Source: Nocardiopsis listeri NBRC 13360
GTDB lineage: Bacteria > Actinomycetota > Actinomycetes > Streptosporangiales > Streptosporangiaceae
Reading direction: 5' to 3'
Length of the DNA stretch: 64,000 bases
Assembly: GCF_001570765.1 (NCBI RefSeq)
Contig: NZ_BCSH01000008.1
Span: 99,370-163,369 of the forward strand
The notes under the pieces were generated by a model. That model was given only the letters and a program-made list of their open reading frames with translations, did not search any database and had not been told where the DNA came from. Below are positions 48,701-57,626 of this stretch, one piece after another (the stretch's first letter is position 1; every line of letters starts with the position of its first letter). The translations under genes and the position numbers were made by a program.

Positions 48701-51700
48701 TCATGTGGCGGCCTCCGCCTCGGCCAGGAGAGTCCCGGCCGTGGACCGAGGGACATACCGGGTCGGGGTGATGCCCAGGAGTTCGGCGGCGAGTTCTTCG
48801 TTGCCGGCGAACCCGGCGTCGGCGTCCAGGGTCTGTTCGCCGTCCCAGAGCATGAGCAGGGCGGAGACGGTACCGCTCGCCTTGTCGTGGTGCATGTCGT
48901 AGTGCGCGGCCATGGGGACGCTGTCGTAGTGCACCCACAGGTCGTGGCCGGTCATGAACATGTCGAGGTCGAAGGTGACGGTCAGGCCCATGAGTTCGGG
49001 TTTGTAGCGGTCGTCGATGCCGGCGAAGGCCTCGTCGAGGGCGACCACGCGCGGGCAGGTGGGGGTGGCCGAGGTGTACAGGGCGTTGGCGGCGGCGAAC
49101 AGCGGCAGGTGGATGGCGGCGGACTTCTCACCGCCGGACATCTGTTCGTGCTTGTTCTTGGTGAGGGTGACCTCGTCCTTGCCGGGTACGGCCAGGCGTA
49201 GCTCGAACCGGTACCAGGTGCGGTAGTCCAGTACGGCGGACAGCACCTGTTTGTGGCCGGCCCGGGGGTGGGCGGCGTGGTAGTCGCGGATCATCTGCCG
49301 CAGGACCCCGCGCAACTCCCCCAGTCCGCGGGGGCCGAGTCCGTCACCGTCGCGGCCGACCAGTTCGGCGGCCTTGCGCTGGTGGTCGCCGAGTCCGTCG
49401 GAGCGGGACCAGCGGATGCCCACCCGGGTGCCCGACGACATGGGGCGGGCACGGGTGTCGCGGTCCATGGCGCGCACCAGTTGTTTGGCGGTGCGGACGC
49501 GTTCGTGGATCTGCTGGGCGATGCCGCCGAGCAGTTCGTCCTCCAGGAGTCCTTGTTCCTCTTCGCGCAGGAGGGCGCCCTGTTCCTGTACACGCGTGGC
49601 CACGGCGCGGGTGAACGCGGAGACGGGGGTGCGTCCGTTCTCGTCGTTGACGTGCACGGTGACCAGGCCGCTGGCGCCGACCTCGTGGTCGACCCGGTAG
49701 CCCTCGGCGTCGCCGCCGAGCGCTTCTTGGAAGGTGCGCAGGGCCTGGGACATGCGGGTTCCGGCGCTCTTGAGCTCGCCGTCGGTGACCTTGGCGGTGC
49801 CGACGCGTTCGGTGAGGGCGTCCATCAGCGCGGCGGCGTCGCCGGGCAGGGTGTCACGGACCGAGTCGACCTCGCCGGTGAGCAGGCGTTGGGCCGCCTG
49901 CTCGGGTGCGGGCCACTGGTCGGGGGCGGGCCAGGTGCCGCAGGTGTCCACGTCCAGGACCGCGCGCACGGCGGGTCGGGTGAGCGCGGAGAGGGCCGCG
50001 GTGTGTTCGAAGAGTGTGGCCAGGGCTTCGGTCAGCGACCGGCCGCCGCTGTCGCGCAGTGTCTCGGATCGAACGGCCAGGTCGTGGGCGTCGGAGGCCT
50101 CCCTTTCGGCGTCGCGGTGTCGTTCGCCGACCTCGCGCAGTTCGGATTCGGTGTGTTCGAGCCGGTCGAGGAGTTCTCGGGCCGGGGCGTCGATGGCTGC
50201 CTCCAGCGTGGCCAGCTCGGCCGTCTCGCGTTCGTGGTCGGCCCGGCCTCGGTCGAGTTCGGCCCGGTCGCCTTCGAGGGCTTCGGTGAGCCGGGCGATG
50301 GTGTCGCGGCGCTCTTCCAGGTCGCGGGTGTACTCGGCGATGTCGGCGCGGGCACCGTGCAGGGCGCGGGCGGTCTCGGTGAAGGCGTCGAGCGCGGCGG
50401 CGACGGCGTCGACGTCCTCGGGTCCGGTGGGCATGGCGCGTTCGGCGGCCAAGGCGCGGACCTTGCGGCGTTCGGCCTCCACCTGGGCGATGGCGGCGTC
50501 GAGTTCGCGGCGGGCCTCGGCGCGGCCCGCGCGCGCGGAGGCCAGGAGGGTGGAGTGGTGTTCGAGGGCGCGCACGGCCTTGGCGACGTCGGTGGCCTCG
50601 GGCAGGTCGACGCGGGCGTGGGCGAAGTCCTGGAGTCGTTCGCCGGCCCGGGCGAGCCGGTCGTCGAGTTCGGCGCACCGTCGGGTGAGTTCGTCGATGC
50701 TGGTGTCGCAGGCGGCCAGGCGTTCGCGGCGCCGTTGGGCGCGGTTGGTGGCCCCGATGAACTCGGCGACGGGCTTGGGGTGGGCCCCGACCAGTGGGCC
50801 GAGGCGGAAGCGTGCTCGGGTGTCCACGCCGACCGGCACGTCCGGGGCCGGGGCGTCCGGTACGTCGTCGTCGGTGAGGGGGACGTCGGCCAGGACGGCG
50901 GCGATGACGTCGGTGGGTACGTGTTCCTGGGTCTCGGGGACCAGGACGTCGGCCAGTGTGGGGCCGGTCGGGGCCGCGCCGGTGGGCAGCAGGTGGGCGT
51001 CGGCCTCGGCCGTGTCCAGGGCCCGGTGGGTGAGTGCGGGGTCGGGGTGGATCCAGGCGGTCAGCAGTCCGGCGGCGTGCAGGGCGCCCTCGATGGCGGC
51101 GCCCCGTTGGGCGGGCAGGTCCTCGCGGAAGCGGACCAGTCGCCACAGGGGCGCGCCGGGCCGGTCGGTGCGGGGCTCGGGGCGCAGTGGGTCGGCGGGT
51201 GGGGCGTCGTCGCGTTCGGCGGCGACGTGGTCGCGTTCGCGGCGGGCCTCGAAGAGTTCGCGGCCCAGGTTCTCGCGTTCGGCCTCCAGGCCGTGCACGT
51301 GGGCGGCCGTCTCCAGCCGGTGTTCGTGCACCTGTTCGTCGAAGACCTGGGCGAGGGTGGGGGTGCCGGGTTCGCCGTAGGTGTCCAGGGTTGCGCGCAG
51401 GGTCTGGGGGCCGTCCGTCCCGGTGACGTCCCAGCGTCGGGCCCAGGCGTCCAGGTTCTCGGCGGCCGCTCGGCGACGTTGGGCGAGGTGGTGTTCGGCG
51501 GCCTCGCAAGCGCCCTCGTGTTCGCCGAGGGTCTGTTCGGAGCGGGAGGCGGCGGTCTCGGCGCGGCGGCGGCCCTCCTCGGCGCGTTCCTGGTCGCGCA
51601 GGCGCTCGCGGACGGCGCGGACGTCGTCGAGTCGGGCGCTCGCCCGGGCCTTGGCGGTCTCGGGCAGGTCGTCGCCGGTGTCGACCTCTCCCTCGGCGTC

Positions 51701-52930
51701 GTGGACGATGCCGGAGCGTTCGGCGGCCCCGACGAGTTCGACGCGCAGTTCCTCGGCGCGGGCGAGTTCGCGGTCGACCCGGTCTGCGACGCGGCCCGCC
51801 TCACCGCTCAGGCGGGTGATCTCCTCCTCTTGGCCGCGCACCCGGCTCTGCTGGGTGGCGATGCGACGGGCGCGTTCCTCTTGGCCGGACCTTCGAACCT
51901 GGAGGGCCTGCTGGTCGCGGAGGGTGTCGTGCTGTCGTAGGGCGTCGCGTTCGGCGGTCAGCTCGGCGGAGCGCTTGCCCAGTTCCTCGGCCCGGGCACG
52001 GGCCCGGTCGCGGTCGGCGGAGGCCTTGTGGAGTTCTTCGGCGGCCTCGGCGACGGTGCGGGCGTGGGCGTCGGCCTGTTCGGTGGCGGCCTCGACCCGC
52101 AGCAGTCGGTGGCGCGCGTTGAGGGCCAGGTAGTCGGAGTAGACGTCGCCGAAGGTTCGGGCGGCCTCGTGGGAGGCGTTGGCGGCGGCGAAGCGGCTCT
52201 GGACGGCGGAGAGGTTGGCGAAGTCGCGGGCCGCCTGGTCGACGAGGGTCTCGTCGAGGGGGCTCAGGCCGCCGGTGAGGGTGTGCGAGACCTTCTCGGG
52301 GTCCAGGTCCTTGGCCAGCAGGGGGCGGCGCAGGGCCAGCAGCAGGTCCAGGAGTTGGACGTAGCGATCACCCAGTCCGAACAGGCGGGCGTCCACGGCG
52401 CGGCGGTAGTCGGCGGCGCTGTTGTGGTGGGAGTCCTCGCCCAGGGCGGTCTTGAGTTGGCGTTCGGTGAGGGGTCGGTCGTCGGCGGAGAGCAGTCCGA
52501 AGTCGACTCCCAGGCGTTGGTCGGTGACGAAGAAGGAGGGGATGACGCCATCGCGGTGGCGGTGGGCGCGCAGCCCGATGATCAGGGTTACGGTCTCGGT
52601 GGCACCGCCCTCCACCTCGGCGCGCTCGGCCTCGTCGCGTTCGCGGGCGAACTCCATCCACACGTAGCCGTAGGCGGACTCGTCGCCCCGGTAGAGCAGG
52701 TTGGACTTCATGGTGCGGTTCTGGCCGCTGAAGGGGTCGAGTCGGCGGGCGTCGGTGTAGCCGTCCAGGATGAAGGGGAACAGGACCTCCAGCGCCTTGG
52801 TCTTGCCCGAACCGTTGTGTCCGCGCAGCACCAGACGCCCGTCGGCGAAGACGAACTCCTCGTCGAGGTAGTCCCAGATGTTGACGATCCCCGCCCGCTC
52901 GGGTCGGAAACGGTCGCTCCTGCGGATCAT
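48701..52930 (-). CDS. jetC: JetC-like SMC/MukB-type ATPase (TIGR02680), Wadjet type II
   Basis: A 1409-residue SMC-like ATPase, the DNA-loop-extruding motor of Wadjet. Walker A is GHNGSGKT (37-44). Two long Ala/Arg/Glu-rich coiled coils (about 280-480 and 790-1010) flank a hinge-like centre (about 560-740). The C-terminal head has signature KHEQMSGGEKSAAIH and Walker B VVALDEAFAGID. The start at 52930 overlaps the jetB stop (ATGA). The same frame stays open far into jetB by composition only. Wadjet complexes detect and cut circular plasmids, but the cutting subunit JetD is not found next to this gene. Confidence 0.9.
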   Translation of the reverse strand: MIRRSDRFRPERAGIVNIWDYLDEEFVFADGRLVLRGHNGSGKTKALEVLFPFILDGYTDARRLDPFSGQNRTMKSNLLYRGDESAYGYVWMEFARERDEAERAEVEGGATETVTLIIGLRAHRHRDGVIPSFFVTDQRLGVDFGLLSADDRPLTERQLKTALGEDSHHNSAADYRRAVDARLFGLGDRYVQLLDLLLALRRPLLAKDLDPEKVSHTLTGGLSPLDETLVDQAARDFANLSAVQSRFAAANASHEAARTFGDVYSDYLALNARHRLLRVEAATEQADAHARTVAEAAEELHKASADRDRARARAEELGKRSAELTAERDALRQHDTLRDQQALQVRRSGQEERARRIATQQSRVRGQEEEITRLSGEAGRVADRVDRELARAEELRVELVGAAERSGIVHDAEGEVDTGDDLPETAKARASARLDDVRAVRERLRDQERAEEGRRRAETAASRSEQTLGEHEGACEAAEHHLAQRRRAAAENLDAWARRWDVTGTDGPQTLRATLDTYGEPGTPTLAQVFDEQVHEHRLETAAHVHGLEAERENLGRELFEARRERDHVAAERDDAPPADPLRPEPRTDRPGAPLWRLVRFREDLPAQRGAAIEGALHAAGLLTAWIHPDPALTHRALDTAEADAHLLPTGAAPTGPTLADVLVPETQEHVPTDVIAAVLADVPLTDDDVPDAPAPDVPVGVDTRARFRLGPLVGAHPKPVAEFIGATNRAQRRRERLAACDTSIDELTRRCAELDDRLARAGERLQDFAHARVDLPEATDVAKAVRALEHHSTLLASARAGRAEARRELDAAIAQVEAERRKVRALAAERAMPTGPEDVDAVAAALDAFTETARALHGARADIAEYTRDLEERRDTIARLTEALEGDRAELDRGRADHERETAELATLEAAIDAPARELLDRLEHTESELREVGERHRDAEREASDAHDLAVRSETLRDSGGRSLTEALATLFEHTAALSALTRPAVRAVLDVDTCGTWPAPDQWPAPEQAAQRLLTGEVDSVRDTLPGDAAALMDALTERVGTAKVTDGELKSAGTRMSQALRTFQEALGGDAEGYRVDHEVGASGLVTVHVNDENGRTPVSAFTRAVATRVQEQGALLREEEQGLLEDELLGGIAQQIHERVRTAKQLVRAMDRDTRARPMSSGTRVGIRWSRSDGLGDHQRKAAELVGRDGDGLGPRGLGELRGVLRQMIRDYHAAHPRAGHKQVLSAVLDYRTWYRFELRLAVPGKDEVTLTKNKHEQMSGGEKSAAIHLPLFAAANALYTSATPTCPRVVALDEAFAGIDDRYKPELMGLTVTFDLDMFMTGHDLWVHYDSVPMAAHYDMHHDKASGTVSALLMLWDGEQTLDADAGFAGNEELAAELLGITPTRYVPRSTAGTLLAEAEAAT

Positions 52931-54342
52931 GGTGCGGTGTCCTCGGTTCCTGGGTCTGGCACGGTCTCGGTGGTGGGTTCGGCCGTCGGTTCGATGGGGC
53001 CGAAGGGCAAAAGGCCGGTGTCGGGGCGTTCGGGCAGCGCCCCGCGGATGTTGCGGTAGCGCAGCGCGGCGGGGGTGACCAGGACCCCGCCCGGGACCGG
53101 ACGCACCAGCGACAGGTCGGACAGCAGGTCCAGCGCCGCGTCGAGCAGGCCGTGGGGGTCGCGCTGCCAGGCGACGGTGAAGGACGAGGCGCCGAACTCC
53201 TCGAACAGGTCGGCGACCATCTCCTCCAGGCGTTCGCGCTCCACCAGGGGCGCGAGGGTCGATTCGCCCGGGTGTGGCAGGCCCTCGGAGCGGTCCCAGG
53301 CGAGTTCGGCCACGACCGCGTCCCTGGGAACCCCGGAGTCGACCCGACCGACCAGGTCGACCTGCTCGTGCACGGGGCCGGGGGCCGGCAGGTGGGTCAG
53401 TGCGGCCCAGGACTCCTCGAAGTGGTCGGCGATCTGGGCCAGGAGCAGGCCGGACGCGCGGGTCACCGCCCCTCCCCTGCCGGGGAAGGCGCGGTCGGTG
53501 AAGGTTCCGCCGGGGTCGGCCAGCAGCACGCCCTCGGCGCGGCGTTCGGGTTGGAGGCCGGTCAGGCGCGCCACCTCCGTGACCAGGTCTTTGGTGCGCA
53601 GGGCGGCGGCGACCTCGGGTTCGACGTCGGCGTAGTAGACCACCGGGTACTCCACCAGCAGGCGGCGGGCGCGCCGGGCCACCCGTTCGGGGGCGGCGTC
53701 CGGGCCGAGGGGGTCGTCGAGGAGCCCGGCGGCGCTGTGCAGGTGCTGGACCGGCCGGCTGGGACGGAAGAGGATCTCGCAGGTCTCGTGGTCGATGTCG
53801 AACAGGGCGTCGGCGTGTTCGCCACCACGCGCCCAGGCCTCCACCGAACCATCGGACAGGTGCAGGGCGCCGCGTTCCAGCAGCCAATGGGCCACGTCGA
53901 CCAGCGCGGCCTTGTGGGTGGAGTCGGTGGGGTCGTAGCCCAGGCCCTGGATGTCGTTGGCCGAGGGGGTGAAGCGGCGGACCAGGTCGCCGAGGCTGAT
54001 CTCGACCTGGGAGCGTTGGAAGGAGGCCAGGACCAGGCACAGGTAGGCCAGGCGTCGCCGGTCGAAGGGCTTGCCCTTGCGCGCGAAGACCTGGCGCTGG
54101 GTGGGGTCGAGCAGGTCGAGTTCGCGTACCAGTCGCACGTGGTCGGTGGTGGCGATGAGCCGGTAGCCGAACAGCACGCGCAGGTCCTCGGCCATCTGGT
54201 CGGCCCAGAACAGGACCTGGTCGAGTACGCCGGGGCGCGGCCGGGCGGCGGTGATGACGTCGCAGGTCAGGACTCTGCGCACGGCCTGTTGGTAGCTGCC
54301 CAGATCCACGTCCGCAACGCGCGGGCGGGTGACCTTGGCCAT
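52927..54342 (-). CDS. jetB: JetB-like protein (TIGR02678), Wadjet type II
   Basis: A 471-residue winged-helix protein corresponding to the kite-type (MukE-like) subunit. It begins KVTRPRVADVDLGSYQQAVR and carries RKGKPFDRRRLAYLCLVLA and YPVVYYADVEPEVAA, the pattern of TIGR02678 proteins. It has a Pro/Thr-rich tail. It starts with an ATG that overlaps the jetA stop by one base and overlaps jetC by ATGA, so the three subunits are made in fixed order. Confidence 0.88.
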   Translation of the reverse strand: MAKVTRPRVADVDLGSYQQAVRRVLTCDVITAARPRPGVLDQVLFWADQMAEDLRVLFGYRLIATTDHVRLVRELDLLDPTQRQVFARKGKPFDRRRLAYLCLVLASFQRSQVEISLGDLVRRFTPSANDIQGLGYDPTDSTHKAALVDVAHWLLERGALHLSDGSVEAWARGGEHADALFDIDHETCEILFRPSRPVQHLHSAAGLLDDPLGPDAAPERVARRARRLLVEYPVVYYADVEPEVAAALRTKDLVTEVARLTGLQPERRAEGVLLADPGGTFTDRAFPGRGGAVTRASGLLLAQIADHFEESWAALTHLPAPGPVHEQVDLVGRVDSGVPRDAVVAELAWDRSEGLPHPGESTLAPLVERERLEEMVADLFEEFGASSFTVAWQRDPHGLLDAALDLLSDLSLVRPVPGGVLVTPAALRYRNIRGALPERPDTGLLPFGPIEPTAEPTTETVPDPGTEDTAP

Positions 54343-55871
54343 CACTTCCCCTTCCTGGTGGCCAGTTCCAGGCGGAACCCGGGCAGGTGGAGGTCACCTT
54401 GGACGGTGCGCACGGTGGCGCCCTGGTCGCTGGGCACGAGCCGCACCAGCGTTCCCGCGTCGTCTCCGGTGGCCGAGCTCAGGCGTCCGGCGACCACGGA
54501 CCGGGATTCCAGGGCCTTGGTGACCAGGCGCAGCAGGACGCGGGTGTCGCTGTCGTCCAGGACGCGCTCGTGCGCGCCGTCCTGGACCAGGCGTCGCGCG
54601 GAGGCGCGTTCGGTCTCACGGTCCTCGCGTTGGCGGCGGCGCAGTTCGGTGCGGGCGCCCCGGTCCCGGCGGACCGGTTTGGGCACGCCCGGGGTGGGCG
54701 AGCGGTCGTTGCGGAACAGGGTGACCGAGACCTCCACCCCGGCGGCGTCGTGCCAGGAGTCGGCGGGGGAGAACTCGTCGCCGTCCTCGTGGGCCACGCC
54801 CAGGTGGCGGGCGGAGCGGGTGTTGAAGGCGGCGCCCATGAGGGCGTGGGCGGCGCCGTCGTCGGGGGTGTCGAACACCCAGGCGGCCAGGTGGCGCAGT
54901 TGGGTGGAGCGGTTGACGCCGCCGCGTTGGGCCTCGGTGATCTGGCGCAGGAGCGCGACCACGCCGGAGACGGCCGAGCGGGTGGCCTGCCCGAGTTCGG
55001 CGGCCCGGGTGGGTGTCCCGCCCTCGGTGGCGAACCAGGCGCGCAGGGCCCGCCAGCGGCGGTGCCAGTCCTCCAGTCGCTCGGAACGATCCATGAACAG
55101 GCGTTCGTCGGCGTCGACGGCGCGGGAGAGCAGGGTGGTCAGGCCGGTGGCCTCGACCTCGTGGACGGCCCGGTCCAGACGGGGCAGGTAGCGATCCAGT
55201 TCGGCCATGAAGTCGGACATGTGGACGAGCAGGGCGTTCTTGTGGCGCAGGAAGACCTCGGGCGAGGCCTCCGTGGAGCGCAGGATCTCGCCCAGGGTGA
55301 CGTGGAACTGGGCGGAGCGGCGTCCCATGTCCTCCATGACCGAGTCCAGTCGGGACAGGCGACGGTAGACGTCCTCCACGCGGCCGGTGCGGTTGGCCTC
55401 CGACAGGGCGCCCAGGTCCTCCAGCACGTCGGAGAAGACCAGGCGGGAGAGGTTGACGTCCTCCACGCGTGCACCCAGGACGCCTTCGACGGCCCGGTAG
55501 GCGCGGTAGCCGAGTTCGCTGAACTGGTAGACGGACTGGCGGTTGCGGTAGCCGGCCAGGCTGCCGGCGCGGGAGGCGTCGTCGAACCGGTGCACGACGC
55601 CGTCGGTGGCGAGTTCGTCGAGACGGCGGCGCAGACCGGGGGCGTCCATGACGGGGGCGTCGAGGTGGTGCGCGGCGAGCTCGCGCAGGGTCGACTCGAC
55701 CTCGTGCGCGCCGACCTGGACCTGGTGGACCTCGCGTCGCCGGTCCACTGCGCGCAGGATCCACAGGTAGGTGACGTGGTCGTCGCGCCGAGTGAAGTTG
55801 AACAGGCGGAATCGGTCGCTGACGGTGAGCGCGTCCAGATCCAGCGCCGCGCGTTCGACCACAGCTTCCAC
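54342..55871 (-). CDS. jetA: JetA-like protein (TIGR02677), Wadjet type II
   Basis: A 509-residue kleisin-type (MukF-like) subunit. It starts with a short region then DRFRLFNFTRRDDHVTYLWI, followed by helical segments (RRRLDELATDGVVHRF, YQFSELGYRAYRAVE) and a C-terminal winged-helix-like end. This matches the TIGR02677 family, always first in the JetABCD operon of actinobacteria. The GTG at 55871 is chosen; a GTG nine bases later is equally likely. It is first in the operon and divergent from Mrr copy 2, 185 bp away. Confidence 0.87.
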   Translation of the reverse strand: MEAVVERAALDLDALTVSDRFRLFNFTRRDDHVTYLWILRAVDRRREVHQVQVGAHEVESTLRELAAHHLDAPVMDAPGLRRRLDELATDGVVHRFDDASRAGSLAGYRNRQSVYQFSELGYRAYRAVEGVLGARVEDVNLSRLVFSDVLEDLGALSEANRTGRVEDVYRRLSRLDSVMEDMGRRSAQFHVTLGEILRSTEASPEVFLRHKNALLVHMSDFMAELDRYLPRLDRAVHEVEATGLTTLLSRAVDADERLFMDRSERLEDWHRRWRALRAWFATEGGTPTRAAELGQATRSAVSGVVALLRQITEAQRGGVNRSTQLRHLAAWVFDTPDDGAAHALMGAAFNTRSARHLGVAHEDGDEFSPADSWHDAAGVEVSVTLFRNDRSPTPGVPKPVRRDRGARTELRRRQREDRETERASARRLVQDGAHERVLDDSDTRVLLRLVTKALESRSVVAGRLSSATGDDAGTLVRLVPSDQGATVRTVQGDLHLPGFRLELATRKGK

Positions 55872-56056
55872 CCCCGTGTCTCGTGGCTCACGGTCCGCAC
55901 CCCCGTGTGCGAACACCACGCCTGGGCCATTGTGGCAGTGCGCGGGGACGGTCCGGTCCCACGTCCTTGGGGGCCCGCCCCGAAAACGTCGGTGCCCCGT
56001 GCGAAGATGTGCCCCGCTATGTCTCCCATCCTCTGTCCCCACCCCTTGGGAGGAAC

Positions 56057-56689
56057 GTGACTGTACGGCGGAGTCGACGCAGGCGGCGCGGGCGCGGACG
56101 ACGGTGGGTCCGGTGGGTCCGTGGTTCGCTGCCACTGGCGCTGGTGGTGCTCCTGCTGGGGCTGGGGTGGTTGCGGGACAACGCCGATCGCCCACTCGTG
56201 TGGCTGTTCGTCGGTGTGGTGGTCGTGCTCGCGACTACCGCGGTGGGCTGGTGGGTGTGGTCGCGGCTGCGTCTGGCCCGGGAGCGGTGGATCGTCTCGC
56301 GCACCGCGATCGCCGGCATCGACACGATGTCGGGGATCGAGTTCGAGCGGTACGTGGCGCGGCTGCTGCGCACCCACGGGTACACGCGGGTGGCGGTGGT
56401 CGGCGGGGCCTCCGACGGCGGGGTGGACCTGCGCGCGCAGACCCCCGACGGTAGGGCGTTGGCCGTGCAGTGCAAACGCTGGCGCAAACCGGTGCCACCC
56501 AACGAGGTGCGGGCGTTCCTGGGCGCGCTGGCCGGAAGCCACCGCGGCTACCTGGGCATGTTCGTCGCCTCGAACGGGTTCACCGCGGAGGCGGTGCGCG
56601 AGGCCGGCGACGGGATGGTCCTGGTGGACCGGCACGCCCTGGGTCTGTGGATGGCCGGCGAGCGCGCCCCGGAGCCACCACCGCCCTGA
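56057..56689 (+). CDS. Membrane-anchored Mrr-type restriction endonuclease (copy 2)
   Basis: A 210-residue paralogue of the protein at 46053-46679. It has an Arg-rich cytoplasmic start, two membrane segments (about 24-38 and 48-66), and a Mrr_cat domain with ASDGGVDLRA (Asp) and ALAVQCKRWRK (Gln-x-Lys), then VPPNEVRAFLGAL and GMFVASNGFT. GTG at 56057 has GGGAGG three to four bases upstream. It is divergent from jetA, so they could share regulation. It may act as an independent restriction factor or supply cutting activity missing from the Wadjet-like set; the second idea is speculation. Confidence 0.87.
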   Translation: MTVRRSRRRRRGRGRRWVRWVRGSLPLALVVLLLGLGWLRDNADRPLVWLFVGVVVVLATTAVGWWVWSRLRLARERWIVSRTAIAGIDTMSGIEFERYVARLLRTHGYTRVAVVGGASDGGVDLRAQTPDGRALAVQCKRWRKPVPPNEVRAFLGALAGSHRGYLGMFVASNGFTAEAVREAGDGMVLVDRHALGLWMAGERAPEPPPP

Positions 56690-56714
56690 CTGCGGCGCGG
56701 CCTCGCCGGGGGCC

Positions 56715-57626
56715 TCATCTGGGGGAGGTGGCGAACGCGCCCTGTACGAAGTGGCGCTGGAAGACGAAGAAGACCAGCAGTGGCACCAGCATGGACAGGA
56801 GCGCGCCCGAGGCCAGGACGTCGACGTTGGTGCCGAACTGGCGCAGGTCGGAACGCAGCGCCACGGTCAGCGGTGCCGAATCCGGGCTGGTGAGGACCAG
56901 GGCGACGAGCATGTCGTTCCACACCCACAGGAACTGGAAGACCGCGAGGGAGGCCAGGGCGGGCCGGGACACCGGCAGGACCACCTTGCGGAAGATCCGC
57001 CACTCGCGGGCCCCGTCCATGCGGGCCGCTTCGAGCAGGTCGCGGGGGATGCCCACGAAGAAGTCGCGCAGCAGGAACACCGCGAAGGGCAGTCCGAAGG
57101 CCACGTGGAACAGGATCGCGCCGGTGATGGAACCGAAGACGCCCAGGGCACCGTAGAGCCGGGAGATGGGGATCAGGGCCGCTTGGACCGGCAGCACCAG
57201 CAGGCCCACGACGGCGACCATGATCCAGTCACGTCCGGGAAAGTCCAACCACACCAGGGCGTAGGCGGCCATCGCGCCGATCCCCACGACCAGGACGGTG
57301 GAGGGCACCGAGATGTAGACGGTGTTGAGGAACGAGCGCAGGACGACGCCGTCCTGGACCAGACCCTGGTAGTTGGCCAGGGTCAGCTCGGTGGGCTTGA
57401 GCAGCACCGTCCACCAGCCGCTGTTGGTGTTGTCGGCCCCCGATCGCAGTGACACCAAAAGCAGGCCCATGAGCGGGACCATCCACAACAGCGCCACGGT
57501 GATCAGGAGGAGTCGCAGGGCGCCCGATCCCAGAGCGCCGACCAGGCGCGCGGCGGTGCCGCGACGCGGGGCGCCGGTGACCGATACCTCGACGACCGAG
57601 GGCGACTTCTTGGCCGGGGTGGTCAT
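56715..57626 (-). CDS. Sugar ABC transporter permease, MalG type
   Basis: A 303-residue inner-membrane permease with six helices. The EAA loop that contacts the ATPase is visible as EAARMDGAREWRIFRKVVLP (about 205-224). N-terminal leader and last helix (LLSMLVPLLVFFVFQRHFV) are typical of MalG/carbohydrate uptake family 1 permeases. The start overlaps the upstream permease stop (ATGA). It is last in the four-gene importer operon. Substrate is probably a sugar or oligosaccharide. Confidence 0.93.
   Translation of the reverse strand: MTTPAKKSPSVVEVSVTGAPRRGTAARLVGALGSGALRLLLITVALLWMVPLMGLLLVSLRSGADNTNSGWWTVLLKPTELTLANYQGLVQDGVVLRSFLNTVYISVPSTVLVVGIGAMAAYALVWLDFPGRDWIMVAVVGLLVLPVQAALIPISRLYGALGVFGSITGAILFHVAFGLPFAVFLLRDFFVGIPRDLLEAARMDGAREWRIFRKVVLPVSRPALASLAVFQFLWVWNDMLVALVLTSPDSAPLTVALRSDLRQFGTNVDVLASGALLSMLVPLLVFFVFQRHFVQGAFATSPR

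Noticed and set aside
49253..51940. 895-codon open frame antisense to jetC
   Set aside because: Gly/Val/Ala-rich product with no domain, opposite a clear SMC-type ATPase; a shadow frame.
52931..54397. Possible in-frame N-terminal extension of jetC into jetB, giving a 1898-residue fusion
   Set aside because: The extension is Pro/Arg-rich nonsense in an alternative frame of jetB. The JetC family starts at MIRRSDRFRPERAG, and ATGA coupling supports 52930.
54387..56060. 557-codon open frame antisense to jetA
   Set aside because: Low-complexity translation and no ribosome site; jetA is well supported.
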